A DNA stretch of 64,000 bases from Phylloscopus collybita (taxonomy: Eukaryota; Chordata; Aves; Passeriformes; Phylloscopidae). Below, piece after piece: positions 25,308 through 38,130 of this stretch. The stretch covers positions 9,279,001 to 9,343,000 of the forward strand of contig JAJNNQ010000075.1 of NCBI GenBank assembly GCA_027886175.1. Reading direction: 5' to 3'. Each line of letters starts with the position of its first letter. Positions within the stretch are counted from its first letter, which is position 1. A program made the position numbers and the translations under genes. The notes beneath the pieces are model-generated. The model saw nothing but the letters and a program-made list of their open reading frames with translations, was not told where the DNA came from and did no database searches.

Positions 25308-27159
25308 CCACCTCTGGTTTGTTTGTTTTGTTTCTTTTTCCCAACTTCAGTAATGAAACTAGCTTCTCTTTAGGAAAAAAACAAACACACAAACAAACAT
25401 TTGAAAGAGACATATAATGCAGAGTATTAAACACCAGTTCACTAAAGATAAGAAAATTATTGGCAGCTGGAAAGCAAGCCCCTCTAATGGGATGTATCAG
25501 ACTCATGTTACCAGCTGGCTTACAACCTCTGTCTACAGCAGTTGAGGGAGTTCAAGAAATGTTTTGGACTTCACAAAGACTTCAATATAGAACTAGAAGC
25601 ATAGAAACCTACTGCTTTTTTTGAAAATCATACACATGGCCTGCAATATTAAAAAAAAATCACCCACAATTATTAATAAATTAAATGTGGTAAATATTTT
25701 TCAGATGTTACCCTTGTTCAAGATACTTTCATCTGAAGCTTGAGATAAATTGGTAACAGAGTATAATAAGGATCCTTCAGCCTCTAAAGGTGTAGTTTTT
25801 GCATTCATAGGGCTCTTGATTATTTTGTTGCTTGGGTTTTTCTGAAAAAGACTCATCTGGATTTACTTTTGCCCATTAGGATTTACTAGAGCTGTTCTTC
25901 TTGGCACTGAGACTAGGTCTTGCGAAATTTTAAGATTTATATATATATATTTTAGGGGAGTCATTTTGTATTTGCAACAGTATATTTAGCGCTTCTCTCT
26001 ACAATCAGCTTCTGAGACTTCTTTTACTATTTTTGTGGGTATTTGTGACCAGAAAATAAAGAGATGTTAATTAGACGTGTTTGTTTTCTAATTGGGGAAC
26101 AGATGGCAAGATGCTCTAGTATTTTAATGGAGACTGAGGCAGGTTTTAGGGTAATACTTTTGTTTAAGTGCCTGGAAATTGTATAAGCACAGCTCAGTTG
26201 CTCCTGTTACGTAGCTGTCTGAGACTGACTGGCTGTCTCAGGACGTAGTCACGCATCCTCTTTCAGCTCCAGCTGTTCCAGCTAAGACATTTACTCCCCA
26301 CAGCTGTTCATCACTGCATCCAAACTGGAAATCTTTACCACCATCTGATTTATTGGTGGAGAAGCTCACACAGGCAGTCCCCAGCTTGCTCTAACCAGGT
26401 TAACTACCATGATGGAAGTGCTGTGCCTTTTTGTCTGCCATGCCTCCAGATGGGAGGGCAAGAACATTCACTGCTTGGGTTGGGAAGAGGAATGAGGTGG
26501 GAGAGATAAAGTCACCTCTTTGGGAAGTGCTACTGGAGACAGGATGAAATGCATGTCCAGCCTTTGGGAATGACAGCCCACTGCCACTGAAGTGTGCATG
26601 CAAAATATCCAGATGCTTCTGTTTCATTCTTGCCTTGGAAAACATCCAAAATCTACCAGCTAGTCTCAAGGCTCTTGCTTTGAATGAGTTTGGAGCTGTC
26701 TATATCTATGGAAAGTTAATCACATCTCCAGAGCACTGCAGGGCAAGGTCTTTAGAATATTTTTCTTTCTGAAGCAGTCTTTTATTGCCGTCACACTGAG
26801 TGGAGAAATAATGAAAAGGTGGCATTGGCAAAGAAGACTCATTGTCACTAGATGATTTGACCAGCTCTACCAAGGAAAGAAAGGGAGAGAGATTTCAAGG
26901 AAAAATATATTTCACACTAGGGTATGAGTCTGCTGTATTCCTCTACTCACTTTCTCCCTACCAAATTTCCCCACAGACATCAAACTCCATTCCTGTTAAT
27001 TTTAGAAATATTGAAGTCTCCAACACAGAGGCCTGTCATTATTTCTTGGAAGTGTCTACATATTGTAAGTGGCAACTGAGCCCAGAAGCTATCGTTGTGC
27101 TCTTGGTGATCCAGGTAGGAAGCAAGGATTATAGACTGAAGTAAAATATTTTTTAAAAA

Positions 27160-27256
27160 ATCATAGAAAAAAATATATATATTTTTTAATTTTTAGAGTG
27201 AATTGTCAGAAAGAAAAGAAAAACAAATAAAAAAAACCCAAAAAAACAAACAAAAC
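27160..27256. repeat. A/T-rich low-complexity region
   Basis: AAATATATATATTT-type alternation near 27166-27190, then an A-rich stretch with AAACCC and CAAA units to 27256. Confidence 0.85.
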
Positions 27257-28741
27257 GTATTTACTGCTCCCAGCTGCAGTTACTTGGCTGGTAAAGATAA
27301 ACATTTGTATAGCATAGTATTGCTGTCTTCTGGTCTTCTGTCATCTCTTTGCCTTCTCCCCCCCTAAGGCACAGGGATGGATTTGATGACTCCTAATTTC
27401 TTTGATTTTATATCTCACAGCTTTCTAGCTTAAGTGCTTGTCAGTGTGAAATGAAAGATTTAGAAGAAGAAATGTACTGCACAGAAGTGAAAGTGCCAGG
27501 GTGAGATCTAACCTGAGCTGAAAGTGTATTTCACATTTCATAGAATTTTTTTCACCAGCTATGAAAGAAAAAAATAAAGGATTAAAAATGTGAAAAACTG
27601 AAGGTACTGAGCATCAGGAGGACTATCCATAGTGGTGGTTCTGTGCACAGAATTATCTTTGCCATTATTAGATTAGAAAGCTCATGGAAAAGTCTGTCAT
27701 TCCTGTGGTTCTCAAACCACATTATTTGACTTTCCATATCTCCTCAAATCTGTTGGGAAATGAGAAATTTTCTTCTTTTTGCAAACAAAAAAATGGGGTA
27801 CAGCTCAAGTGGGTAGGAAAAGATCTTGCCCTCAAACATGTTCATAATATCTTTAGTAGTGAGAATTTTTAGTAGTTGGAGAATGAAAAGCAAATTTGTT
27901 CATACCAACTATTGCACAATATTTTCCTACTCTTTTACAGCACTCTCAAAACAATGTCAGTAGAAGGTACAAAAGTTAATACAAATCATATGCCCTTCAA
28001 GTTTATCAATATGTACTTGGATCTGTATCATTAAGCCTTCACAGTCTTTATAGTTTTCCTGATAGTGAATAACGTGTATTTCAGTTAGGCACTGATACAG
28101 GTGCTGTTCACATAACTTTTGACACAGTTGGATCACTGGAACATTATACCTGCTGCAGTGATAAAAGTGTTAGTAAATGAATGTGCTCTTCTGAAACTGC
28201 TCAAACAATGGAAAATTGTTTATGGCTTTTGATATATTTTTGACTGTATTACTTTCATGTATCACTCCTCTTTTCAAAAATTCTTATCCATATTTTTCAG
28301 TTTTGTTTCCCAAGGGAATTTACTCACTTTCTGTAGGGGAAACTGGCTGTTAAGGCTAAATCTGGTCACAACCCAGAGGACCATTTTCCAGCCCAAGCTT
28401 ATTTAGGAAGGGAATGGCAATTTGTTCTCAATGACTTCACTCACTCTTTCTGCAATGTTTCCAGTAAATGCAGGCGTTGTTCTTCTGGTGTGAGCTCAGC
28501 ACATCATTCCTAATGTGGTCCTAACTGAAATTTTATACTACTTGATGAAATATGTGCTTTTCTTTATATGTTCTTTATCTCTCATATTATTTTGCTGAAT
28601 CATTGTAAAATGAAAAAAAAATCTGATGAGCTATCCACAAAAAACTAAGTGACGTTAGATCATCACAACTGGTGCTGTTAAATTAAATGTAAATACCCAG
28701 TTATTAGCCAGCAGATCCGAAACACTGCCAAATAGTTTTTG

Positions 28742-28763
28742 GTCACTGTGTTTACACAGTGAC
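28742..28763. repeat. 22-base palindrome (10-base arms)
   Basis: GTCACTGTGT at 28742-28751 and its exact reverse complement ACACAGTGAC at 28754-28763 are separated by TT only. So small a spacer would favour cruciform extrusion, or a dimeric protein site, over an RNA hairpin. No known binding site is identified. Confidence 0.75.
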
Positions 28764-30682
28764 AGATTCTCATGTTAGTCATATCCTTCTGAACAAATGT
28801 TTTGGATGGACTTTTAAATCAGTGTCCACAAGGAAATAGAGGGAGGCAGCCAAACTCTGTTGAATGTCTGCCATTGACAAAGGTTAAGCATTTACAGTCA
28901 CTCTCTGCCTAAGTATTCTAAGGAAATAGTAAGGAGTGAAAAACAGAAGGCAAGGATGTTCTGTACTCTCGGCAACAATGCAGCAAGGGCGACAGAAGCA
29001 ATTCCAAAATAGCCAGCTACTGGGCCAGATCCTGTTCCCGTTAACGTCACTGGTAAAACTCCCTTTAGGTCTGAAGGGACTAGGATGGCGCAACTGGTCC
29101 TTCAAGTGACTAAGGAAAAAATAGTGAGGTCTTGACTCTTCTCTTTTTGCTTCCACTTCTTGTTCACGAAGAATCCCTATGGGACTGAATAAAACTATGT
29201 CAGGATGTAAAGTATGTGCCTCAACCGCACTGTCAGGAAGGCTAGTAACACACTGCATCCTCTTAATTTCTCTGAAAAACTCTACCCATTTCCCCCATTT
29301 CTTTTCTCTAGTCACTCATAATATTTAAATCTATTCTGCCCCAATTAGTTTCACTCACAAAAAATTATCTGGATTACAGCAATGGAAGAATTTTTTTGGG
29401 GGAAAATAAAATTTAAACCAAGGTGAATTTTGCTATTTCAGTCCTCCCATCACACAGCTATAAGTCCACATATATCTGGGATGACTTTTTGGTCACTCCC
29501 CTGTCATTTAAACCTTAACATTCACATAAACCTTATGCAGGGCAGACTGTATGCATGACATAAGTCACTGACATGATTCTGCTCTGACATCTCTATAGTA
29601 TATTGACTATACCTGCAAGTGTCCCAAGGAATGGAAACTCATGGACACCTGCAGCAGGCACACAGAACAGAGGGGATATATCCTTCCTCACCAAGGACAA
29701 TATAATTTTTTGTTTTCTTTGTTTTTCTTTGTTTTTCAGATAAAAATCAAATCTGAAAGACTTACAGCAAAACTTCTGTAGATATTAAAAAAATAAATTC
29801 AAAGTAGGGAATATATATTTACTTAAAATTTAGACCCTTACCTGCTTTAAGCCTATAATGTTCCACTTTTGTTATCCTTTAATAAGCAAGGGATAATGAT
29901 TTGTGCCGAAATTATAGCTAAAACTTTAGCTGAAAGTATAAATCTTACTCCTAAAGTCAGACAATATCTGAAGAATGAAAAATTGTTTTTTCAAACTTCT
30001 GATTTGTCATTTGTCAAAGATAAGTATCACTGAGGATGTAAAGGCGTTGCAGAGCAATTACTTTAGCCTTTTTAGTTTTGTAAAGATAATTTCATTTCTA
30101 TAAATTAAGATATGCTTCAGCTCACACTGTAGTCAATGGCAAGACCTGTGAATGGCAGTAAGAGACAGCTTGGGCTTTTATTCTCTGTGCAGCAAAGCAC
30201 AGAGGCAGTGCACCTGTGAGGTACCTACTGCACTGTGGAAGAGGTGAGGGTAGGGAGCTACACTGAGACAGCTGGTATCATGGAACCACATATCTCCTGC
30301 TCCTTCTGGTCTATCAGAGGTGGCATCTTCTTTAGGAAAGAGAAGATGGGATGGAGTGAGTTAAACATTTCATGTCCAGACCCAATATTGCCCCAGACAT
30401 CATTTAATTCTCATCACGTCCATACAAAAACCTGATGGGAAACTGTGTGGGGCCCTCTGAGAGAGAAGCCTCTTGCAGTCAGCCAGACCTCCCAAAATCC
30501 ACCTCTTACACCATAAGCTTGGAGTCCACTTTTCCCCAATTTTGCCATGATTCTGTTCTAGTGAGAAACAGCTACAAGTGATTCCTCAGAGCACCCATTC
30601 AAAAAGGAGTGGAAATATTTGCCTGTCCCTGGCCTTTAACCTTTACAGAGAATTTCAAAGGTTTTCAGTAAAGATCTGAGAA

Positions 30683-30784
30683 ACCTGGTCTAGTGGAAGT
30701 ATCCCAGCCAGCCCATGGCAGGGGTTTGGAACTAAATGATCTTTAAGGTCCCTTCCAACCCAAACTGTTCTATGGTTCTATGAA
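30683..30784 (+). mobile_element. CR1 LINE 3' terminal fragment
   Basis: About 100 bases matching the CR1 3' end: CCTGGTCTAGTGGAAG at 30683-30698, then GCCCATGGCAGGGGTTTGGA, CTAAATGATCTTTAAGGTCC, CTTCCAACCCAAACTG, and the tail TTCTATGGTTCTATGA ending at 30784. A small ATCCCAGCCA insertion/substitution lies near 30700. It is extremely 5'-truncated with no coding sequence. Confidence 0.93.
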
Positions 30785-31402
30785 TCCTGGCCACAACTTC
30801 ATCCCTTACATAAAAAAACCTTCCCTCACCAAGATTGAGCTGTGGCAACCAAGACTTTTACCATATTGTAGTATAACTGACCAGAATACTCCCTTTTTTT
30901 ACCACACTTATAAGTTCTCTTTAATCAGTAGCAACATCCATGAACAGTAGTGATGGGAGGCAAAGTTGCCCTATTCTGTTCAAAGCGTAATCCAGAAAAG
31001 GATACATCTGTTCAGACATGCTGAAGTAAGCACTAAAGCTTTCCTTAGTTAAGGACTGCTAACTAAACCCACAGCTAGCCCAGATGGGGCTACTTTTCAT
31101 GTTAAAACAGTGAGTTGCAGAAATACGTATCTCAGCCATACAAACTATCCTGAAAACTAAATTCAGGATATTCTTCTCCTGGCACTAAATCTGAAGTGGA
31201 TAAAATATATCTTTTTAACAGCATTGTATTTGTCAGGTTGTTGGTTTAAAAATTTTAGAACAAAGGAACAAAGAACTGGAAATCTTCCAGAAGAGATAAT
31301 TTGATGATTCCCTATGTAAATCTAACATTTCTTCATCTTTTACAAATGGAATTTTGCAGGTCATTAGCCCCTTAATGTAGTATAGCTGTCCGTTGTAGGA
31401 TG

Positions 31403-31404
<2 letters not shown>

Positions 31405-31436
<32 letters not shown>
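31405..31436. repeat. (GT)16 microsatellite
   Basis: Sixteen perfect GT units. It accounts for the HTHTHT N-terminus of a spurious minus-strand open frame. Confidence 0.98.
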
Positions 31437-31439
<3 letters not shown>

Positions 31440-32772
31440 CAAAGAAAAGCATTAAAATGGTTGAGATACAGAGAAAATTGACTGCTGCATAGTCACCACT
31501 TTTAATAAAGATTTTTACTACACCCTTGGTATTATGGATCTATAATATGCAAATGTGTTGCATCATTAATATGCATTTGCTGCATACACCCTCCTTAACA
31601 GAGTATGTTATGGGAATACAAATTAAAAACAATATACTCGACTCAGCTAAATTTTAATGGCCCATTGTATGACTGATCCCCAGCTGGGAGGTACCTAAGC
31701 CCTTTGTCTTCGATACTTCCCTTCCTTCCCCACATACATTTTCTTTATTTGCTCATGTTTTCACTAACACCTCCACAGCTGAATTAGTTAGGTCTCAGCA
31801 TAAAAAGTAAAGTAATACCAAGGTTCTTCGTTGCCTTCAACGGTGGTAGCTGGCACAAGAACTGAAAGCTGAATCCTAGAAATTACTTCAGCCAAGAGTG
31901 CCCATAGTGGAATAAGCTGTGCAGCCCAATCTTCTGCATAAACCTACCCTGAGGTTACTTTGGCTTGTACTTGCTGCTGAAGGGAGCTAAGGCATGACCT
32001 AACACAGGTGAGTCATTTGAGCATATCCCCTGGCACACTTCTCTGTCTTCCCTTCCTTGCTGCCTGTCCAGGGAAAAGAAGCTTCTGATAGCTTCCCCTT
32101 CATCCAACAAAACCTCTCTGCAGGAACAAGATCACTTCATCTGGAAAACCAGACCAAGAGCTCTCTCACTGACTCACATATACCAGCGCCTTAAGTTTTG
32201 GCAACGGATGCAATCACTGGCCCCAAGTTTTCCCTTCTGATTCTCTACCAGAGTCAGCACTTGTGCAGCAAGGACAGGCATAACCATGAAGCATCTTTAA
32301 AGCACTGCACATCATAGCCCAGCATTTTAATGTCAACTGGTGCTGATTGAGGCTTGACCTCAGAAGAGCCTCAAAGTGAAGCCTTGCAGGAGACAGCTCA
32401 CAGGCAAAGCAGACAGGGACACTGCTGGCATTAGGACAAGCAGATGCCACCTGAAATGAAGTTACCCATCCTCGTTAGCCAGTGCATGCAGTCAAACCTA
32501 ATAACGAGCTTGCTGTTCTCATCAGTGCTTTTTGCCTGCAGGCTCTAAACCTTGTACACCAGAAGAACCCCCAACCACACTGTGGGGACAGTGTCATCTG
32601 ACAGTGGCTGTGAAAAGGATTGTAGGGAAGGTAATTTTTTCCTGTGCCCCAGTAAAATCTAGCGAAGAATTGGGTAAAAGTCCTTAGTGGGTGCTAAGAG
32701 TTTAACATACTGCCAGTTTATCCTCAAGTATTTAAGGTAAACCTTATATACACTTACATAAACTGGAGAATT

Positions 32773-32887
32773 AAAACAAACAAAACAAAAACAAAAACAA
32801 CACAACAAAACAAAACAAAACAAAACAAAAAACCCCAAAACAACAAAAACCACCACCACCACCACCAACAACAACAACAAAAAAAAA
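32773..32887. repeat. Compound (CAAAA)n-(ACC)n-(CAA)n simple repeat
   Basis: About 115 bases almost free of G and T: CAAA/CAAAA units to about 32830, a CCCC interruption, six ACC units at roughly 32850-32868, then CAA units and a final A run. The strand asymmetry is extreme. The minus-strand reading is the poly-Leu/Val/Phe frame, which should be ignored. Confidence 0.97.
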
Positions 32888-33401
32888 TCCCAAACACTTT
32901 TACAGTTTCCTTGGTATCATTTATTCAGTAATGGACGCCAATGTTATTTTCCTTTACTTAACCCTGTCCCAGAGCTTAATCCTTCCAAAATGCAACAGGG
33001 AGAAAAATAACACAGCAAGATGCACTCTGCTAATTGGGTTTCCCAATATGGTGTGAGGACATTTGTCACTCAGCCTGCTTATTCAGTGCTGCATATTCAA
33101 GCTGTTTCAGCAGGTCTAGCTACTCTTGTGGGAAATTAAGCTGCAATCAGATTCTGCAGTCATCCAGGTCTAGACTGTGATATTGATTACAGAGCAGACA
33201 AACTGAAGGAACAAGGTTGAAATGGCCACTTTGTATAAGAGCACAGTTACTTGACAGAAAGTGATCTTTTGCAGATGCAAATCTGCTATGCAAGGTATAA
33301 TGTGGTTGATTCCTAAAGCTGTAGAACAGCTTGGAAGCCACTGCATAGGAAAGATTCCATTTATTTTACGTGCATCCTTCTCATGTCACCTTGTCCATGA
33401 A

Positions 33402-33441
33402 CCTGAGTTACACCAAACCTTGGAGTTTGGTGTAATTCAGG
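33402..33441. repeat. Hairpin: 17-base inverted repeat, 6-base loop
   Basis: Left arm CCTGAGTTACACCAAAC (33402-33418) and right arm GTTTGGTGTAATTCAGG (33425-33441) are reverse complements with one difference. That position would be a G-U wobble in RNA, so as RNA all 17 positions can pair. The loop is CTTGGA. Pairing does not extend meaningfully beyond the arms. Chance arms of this length are very unlikely in 64 kb, so it is either a local inversion, a short fold-back element or a selected structure. Confidence 0.8.
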
Positions 33442-34149
33442 ATCTCTTTCAGATTTGTAGTCATTAATCGCAATGTCTGTCATGGAAATTTTATCACAGA
33501 TGTGAAAGAATAAAGCATACTGCCCTGATGCAAAGACTGCAGAATCTTTGATGCCGTTGCTGTGTCCACAAATTCTTTGGTAAGTCCGAGCTCCTGCCTA
33601 CAATAGTAATCACAAATTTGAAAACCTCAGGGAACCTGTACAAGTTCCCAACATGTGACAGATTTTCAGCTGAAAGCTTTGTCCATTTTGATTCCTTTAT
33701 CAATACTTGATAACCACTGAACATGGGTTGTTGAAGTTCTTCATGCTTTGAACTAATTTTACCACAGCTATAAATGACATGTTGACCAGTGAAGCAAGAA
33801 TGGGATGACATAATGGAAACAAACATTTTCATCTGCCAGTTTCAACTAGCTGATGATTAGATGTGAAATGTAATATTGATAATATTCTAAGTGTTCCTGT
33901 CCAAAGATGAGTGGAAGTGAGTACAAAATGTGAAACAATCTTTATTTGTATACAAATAATCCTGGCTAGAATGGGCAAAAGGCTACATAAAAATAAAGAT
34001 CCTGAACACTGACTTACAAACCACAAACATAAACTCCAGAGGGCAAGTGATGACAGAGATAGAAATGACAGTTGTTAACGAAGATATTATTAGCTCACAA
34101 ACATAAGTTCCTAACAAAAACTATAAAATCATTAAAGGAGGGGGGTTTT

Positions 34150-34173
34150 TATTATTATTTTTATTATTATTAA
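34150..34173. repeat. (ATT)n microsatellite
   Basis: Short interrupted run of TTA/ATT trinucleotides following a G-rich GGGGGGTTTT stretch. Confidence 0.85.
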
Positions 34174-35912
34174 CTAATATTTAGTGTGCATTATACAGGA
34201 AACTCAAAGAAAACTGCCAGTGAATTGACAGAGTCAGTAAACCTAGGCTATAAAAAGCCTATAGTGAGCATGACTACAAATGGAAAGGAAAGGACTCTTA
34301 CTCAGCATAATCATAGTTGTGGATTTTAAGAAACCTCAGAAAATGTAACTGTCCAAATAACTTCTAATGGTATCTTACAAACTCTTCTGAGATTACAACA
34401 TCTTTCACATAAAGTTTTCATTTGTGAAAAGAATAACCAAATTTACATACATGCTTAAACAAAACACATGCAAAATAAGCACCTTTTGAAATTATGATTT
34501 CCTTTCCTATCTTATTTTTATAAACCCCAGAGATTAAACCAAATTATTGATTAATTTGAAAAATATTCAAAAGGATTTTAAGTGCACTTGCATCCTACTC
34601 TTAGAAATATTTGATCCATTACTTCCTTCTCTGTGAAGTAATGTCTGTGAAGAAAATCCTTGCTTAACTTTTGAACAAAGACTCAAAATTGCTCAGAAGA
34701 TATTCTCTTTTTCATACCCCCACAGTGCCTAGCAGCAACGAGCACCCTGTTATCTTCACAGCTAGAACTGCTAAAGGAGAGTCCCAGGATGTCAGAGACC
34801 TTCCTTACAGAAACCTCACTTTGGTGGGCTGCAACAAGCATTGCTGACAACAGTTCCTGGTGTTTGAATTACTTTCTAGCTTACAACAAAAATACTTTGC
34901 ACCAAAATTCTTTCCTAGGACCTAACTGGTGCCAAAGATCTTTCCCTCAAAACCAGCAGCTAGTGAGCGCTCTACCAGAGTCCATAAAAGAGGAGAAATG
35001 GCTTGCACATCTGAGAACCATGAGTTTCTACACTGTGCCTGAGCAAAAGTTTAAAAGCTCCTATGAGCATCATATTCTTCTCAGAATAAAAGAAGCAAAA
35101 TGAGAATTATCGAATAGCAAACCTAAGAAACTAAGAAGTTCTCTGCAATATCCACCAGAATGTCAGTTTAAGCCCTGCAACTTACAGCAAAATAGACTTT
35201 TAACAGAGACATACGTCCCTTCGAGAATTAAAAACCACCAAGTCCAAGCTGAAGGGGACTGGCTCACAGCAAATAATTGAAAATCCCCCATGCTCTGGTC
35301 TAGAGTCAATTCACCTTATTGATGTAAAATAAAATAAACCATCATTTGATAGGATAACCCTGGTTAACCATTCAGTCTTCCATTAATAAGAGGAAGATGG
35401 CAGGTCACCGTGCTCGTTGCCAATGGCAAAAAAAACTTCTTCATTGAAAAGTCTGTGTCTCTTTATAGAATTTTTGTTCAAAAGATGATAAAAGATCATG
35501 TGAAAAACAGTGCACAGGGAGACTCAGTCTGGTCTGGCTGAATTGGCTTTGAAGCACTGGTCTCTGAACCACTTGCTACAATTAACAGGTCCCTTTCCTC
35601 ATTAATATTGGACCCAGCTGGTTCAGGCCCTGTAAGAATGGCTCATCTGGCACCCTGATGAGATCAGTGGAAGAACATAAATACAACAGAAGCCACTGCC
35701 ATCAAAAAAAGCTGCTTCTTCAGCATAAGAAAATAACTAATTTACATCCAAAAAGTGATATTTCATTTTCTCAATCTATGACCATTAAAATAAGCTGGGC
35801 ATTTTCTTAATATTCAGGGAAAAAAAAATAAAGGAAAGAAGCCAGAAGGTGTGGCACGGCACTAGTGAGGATCAAATAACACAGAAGGAAAGCTAGTTTA
35901 AGCTCAAACTCA

Positions 35913-35954
35913 ATTTCTTTTCTTTTCTTTTTTCTTACTTTTTTTTTTTTTCCA
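35913..35954. repeat. CTTTT/poly-T low-complexity tract
   Basis: TTTTC pentanucleotide units passing into a run of 14 Ts. Confidence 0.9.
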
Positions 35955-37517
35955 GATAGGATGTTCTTGCTTCTCTTTCTGCTAAAATGCAAATAGATTG
36001 AGCCAGAAAGGTGCACAGACACAAAATTTCAGAAATTATGGATTTGGTATCTGAATCAGATACTGTTTCCCATCCAAGGATCTTTAGATGTTTTAGAAAA
36101 ATTGATTAGATTCCAGTGCATCTGAGAATGTTATCCGACTGATCTGACAGAGGAAAGAGAATGATATTAATTGCTGCTGGCAGAAAACAAGTCTGTATCA
36201 AGCCTGGGCCAAACCTCTGAAATCTTGGCCTCTACTTGTTAGAGAGTGTTACAGTCCACTCCAATGACACTAGAGGTTGAAAATACTTTCTTTTCGCATT
36301 CTAAGCATACACATATATCTATTAAAAACAAAACAAAAAAAAGATCAACAACAACAGCTTTTTAAATCAGCTATTGGCTTCCTCAGGGAGCCAATGTTTT
36401 GACTGCTTTAAAAACTGGTCATTAAAAGACTTACAATAGGTTTCTTTTATCAACTTGATTCTTTTTGAAACAAAAACAGAGGTGAGAACAAATCTTTTTC
36501 ATTAAATTGACAGCCACTACAACATTCGTGCCTTCAAAACAACCAAGCTTTCCATTTCTATAAATTACTGAAGGGGAACCTCAGTGTGCTCACTCATGTT
36601 TCACACAGACCTGTGAAGTGGTGATTGTACTTGTGAGTTTACAATTCTTGTACTTCCTGTGGATTGTGGTGCCTCTCCTGCCACATCCGTGAAAGGATTT
36701 CCAAAGCTGTTCAAAACGTTTATTATGGGAAGAAAAATTGTTATGCTGAGTGAAATCTTACATGTTGAAAAAGTCCAATTCTTCAGAAGCCTGTGTTCAG
36801 CCGACTTGACAGGCTGTGAGGGCATTTGTCCTGAGGCAAACGATACACTGTCAGCCCAAGGGAGCCGGCTCTCCTGAAATTTATCTGGAATACCACAGCA
36901 GATGAATCACTCTTCTGGTAAAAGCGTCCTTGTGTGTACTATTAAGAAAGAAAACGGGACTCTGAACACATTTAGCAGATCTGTAACTGGAGTTGAGTAA
37001 TGCAGCCAAGCCCCAGATTTCAGCAACACATGCTACTCTGCCCTCACACTACTCGTAAACAACTTTCCTTGCTGCTTTCCAGCCAGTTCACTTCCCTTTC
37101 TAATCCCAGGAAGTCACTGCCCACCCTTAAATGCTGAAAGATACATTTTAATCAAGTGGAGAACTGAACAGTAGCATAATTTTACTTAAAGCACACACCA
37201 AGCCACACTTTAGAGTTATTTGGGGAAGAAACCAACCGCAGCCAGGCAGCCCCCCTTGCAGAGTTCAGGCTGGGTGGTCATTTGAGCCAGGGACAGCACA
37301 GTCAATTCAGACAGATGGCCACTAAGTCAGCCCAGTGCATTTGGGGAATATCCAAGATGTTAAAAAGGAGATGCACACCTTCAACTCCCTGCAGCTCAAG
37401 TAGCTTAGACCTGCAGGAAGAAATTTTTCTTTTTTCCTCTTCAGTAGCTCATCTGGGGAAAAATGCATTGGGAAAAATGCAGTTCAGGCTGAACAGACTT
37501 TCTCCTGCCAAAATGTT

Positions 37518-37534
37518 TGTGTGTGTGTGTGTGT
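37518..37534. repeat. Short (GT)n
   Basis: Eight GT units embedded in TTTGTGT...ACGTGAG. Confidence 0.85.
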
Positions 37535-38109
37535 ACGTGAGATGAGACTGTCAACATTTTAAAAATTCTCTCCAATTATTTGGACCCAATATCATCTAGT
37601 GAATTCAGTTTATATTCACAAGAAGCTTAATAACTCCGCTCCATTGCAAATTTATCATTCTTCATTACTCCCTCTACTTGCTCTACCCCTTAGTCCCCCT
37701 TATTTTTTCAGATTTCACACATATTCTCTAGGGTCTGTGTGCCATGTTTCTTGGTATGTTACTTGCTGTCTGAGCAGAAAGAGCTGGGACAAACTGTAGG
37801 GTACTCAACAGCCATTTCAGAAGATGGGGAATGAAGAAAATTTGCTTTGATCTGTTTAAGGCATACTGAGACACCCAGCATATTTGGTGAAGAGGGCAGC
37901 AATCACCATATGCTGATGAAGACCCATAATTCAAAGAAAAATGGGCTCCCATGTTCACAGAAGGAGTAGATAAGGAGTAGAAAGAAACAACACTGAACAT
38001 CAAAAGCTGGAAAAAGCTTTAGCAGTTTGTGAGGGCTAATGTTTGTCATTAATATTGTATCTGGCTTTAGCTCTGTGCTCCCAATAGATTAAGAACTGCA
38101 AGCAAACCT

Positions 38110-38130
38110 TTCACCCTGAGTCAGGGTGAA
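38110..38130. repeat. 21-base palindrome centred on an AP-1-type TGAGTCA
   Basis: TTCACCCTGA (38110-38119) and its exact reverse complement TCAGGGTGAA (38121-38130) surround a single G. The centre therefore reads TGAGTCA, the consensus for Fos/Jun-type bZIP dimers. The extended symmetry beyond the 7-base core is unusual. Whether it is used is unknown. Confidence 0.6.

Larger units (their letters stand above)
24530..30680. other. Unique sequence with poly-T and A-rich runs, no gene recognised
   Basis: Contains the CT/poly-T tract at 25261, a possible conserved stretch around 26040-26290, an A-rich run at 27160-27256, a 22-base near-palindrome at 28742-28763, a CpG-retaining stretch resembling an old amniote repeat near 29026-29070 and a TTTGTTTTTC tandem at about 29707-29740. 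The longest frame is 143 codons on the minus strand (28884-29315). It has no recognisable domain and crosses the repeat-like stretch, so it is not called. Confidence 0.5.

Noticed and set aside
28884..29315. 143-codon minus-strand open frame
   Set aside because: Crosses a stretch that resembles an old repeat and has no domain. Likely chance.
32659..32880. Membrane-like poly-Leu/Val/Phe protein on the minus strand
   Set aside because: Translation of the (CAAAA)n/(ACC)n/(CAA)n simple repeat.
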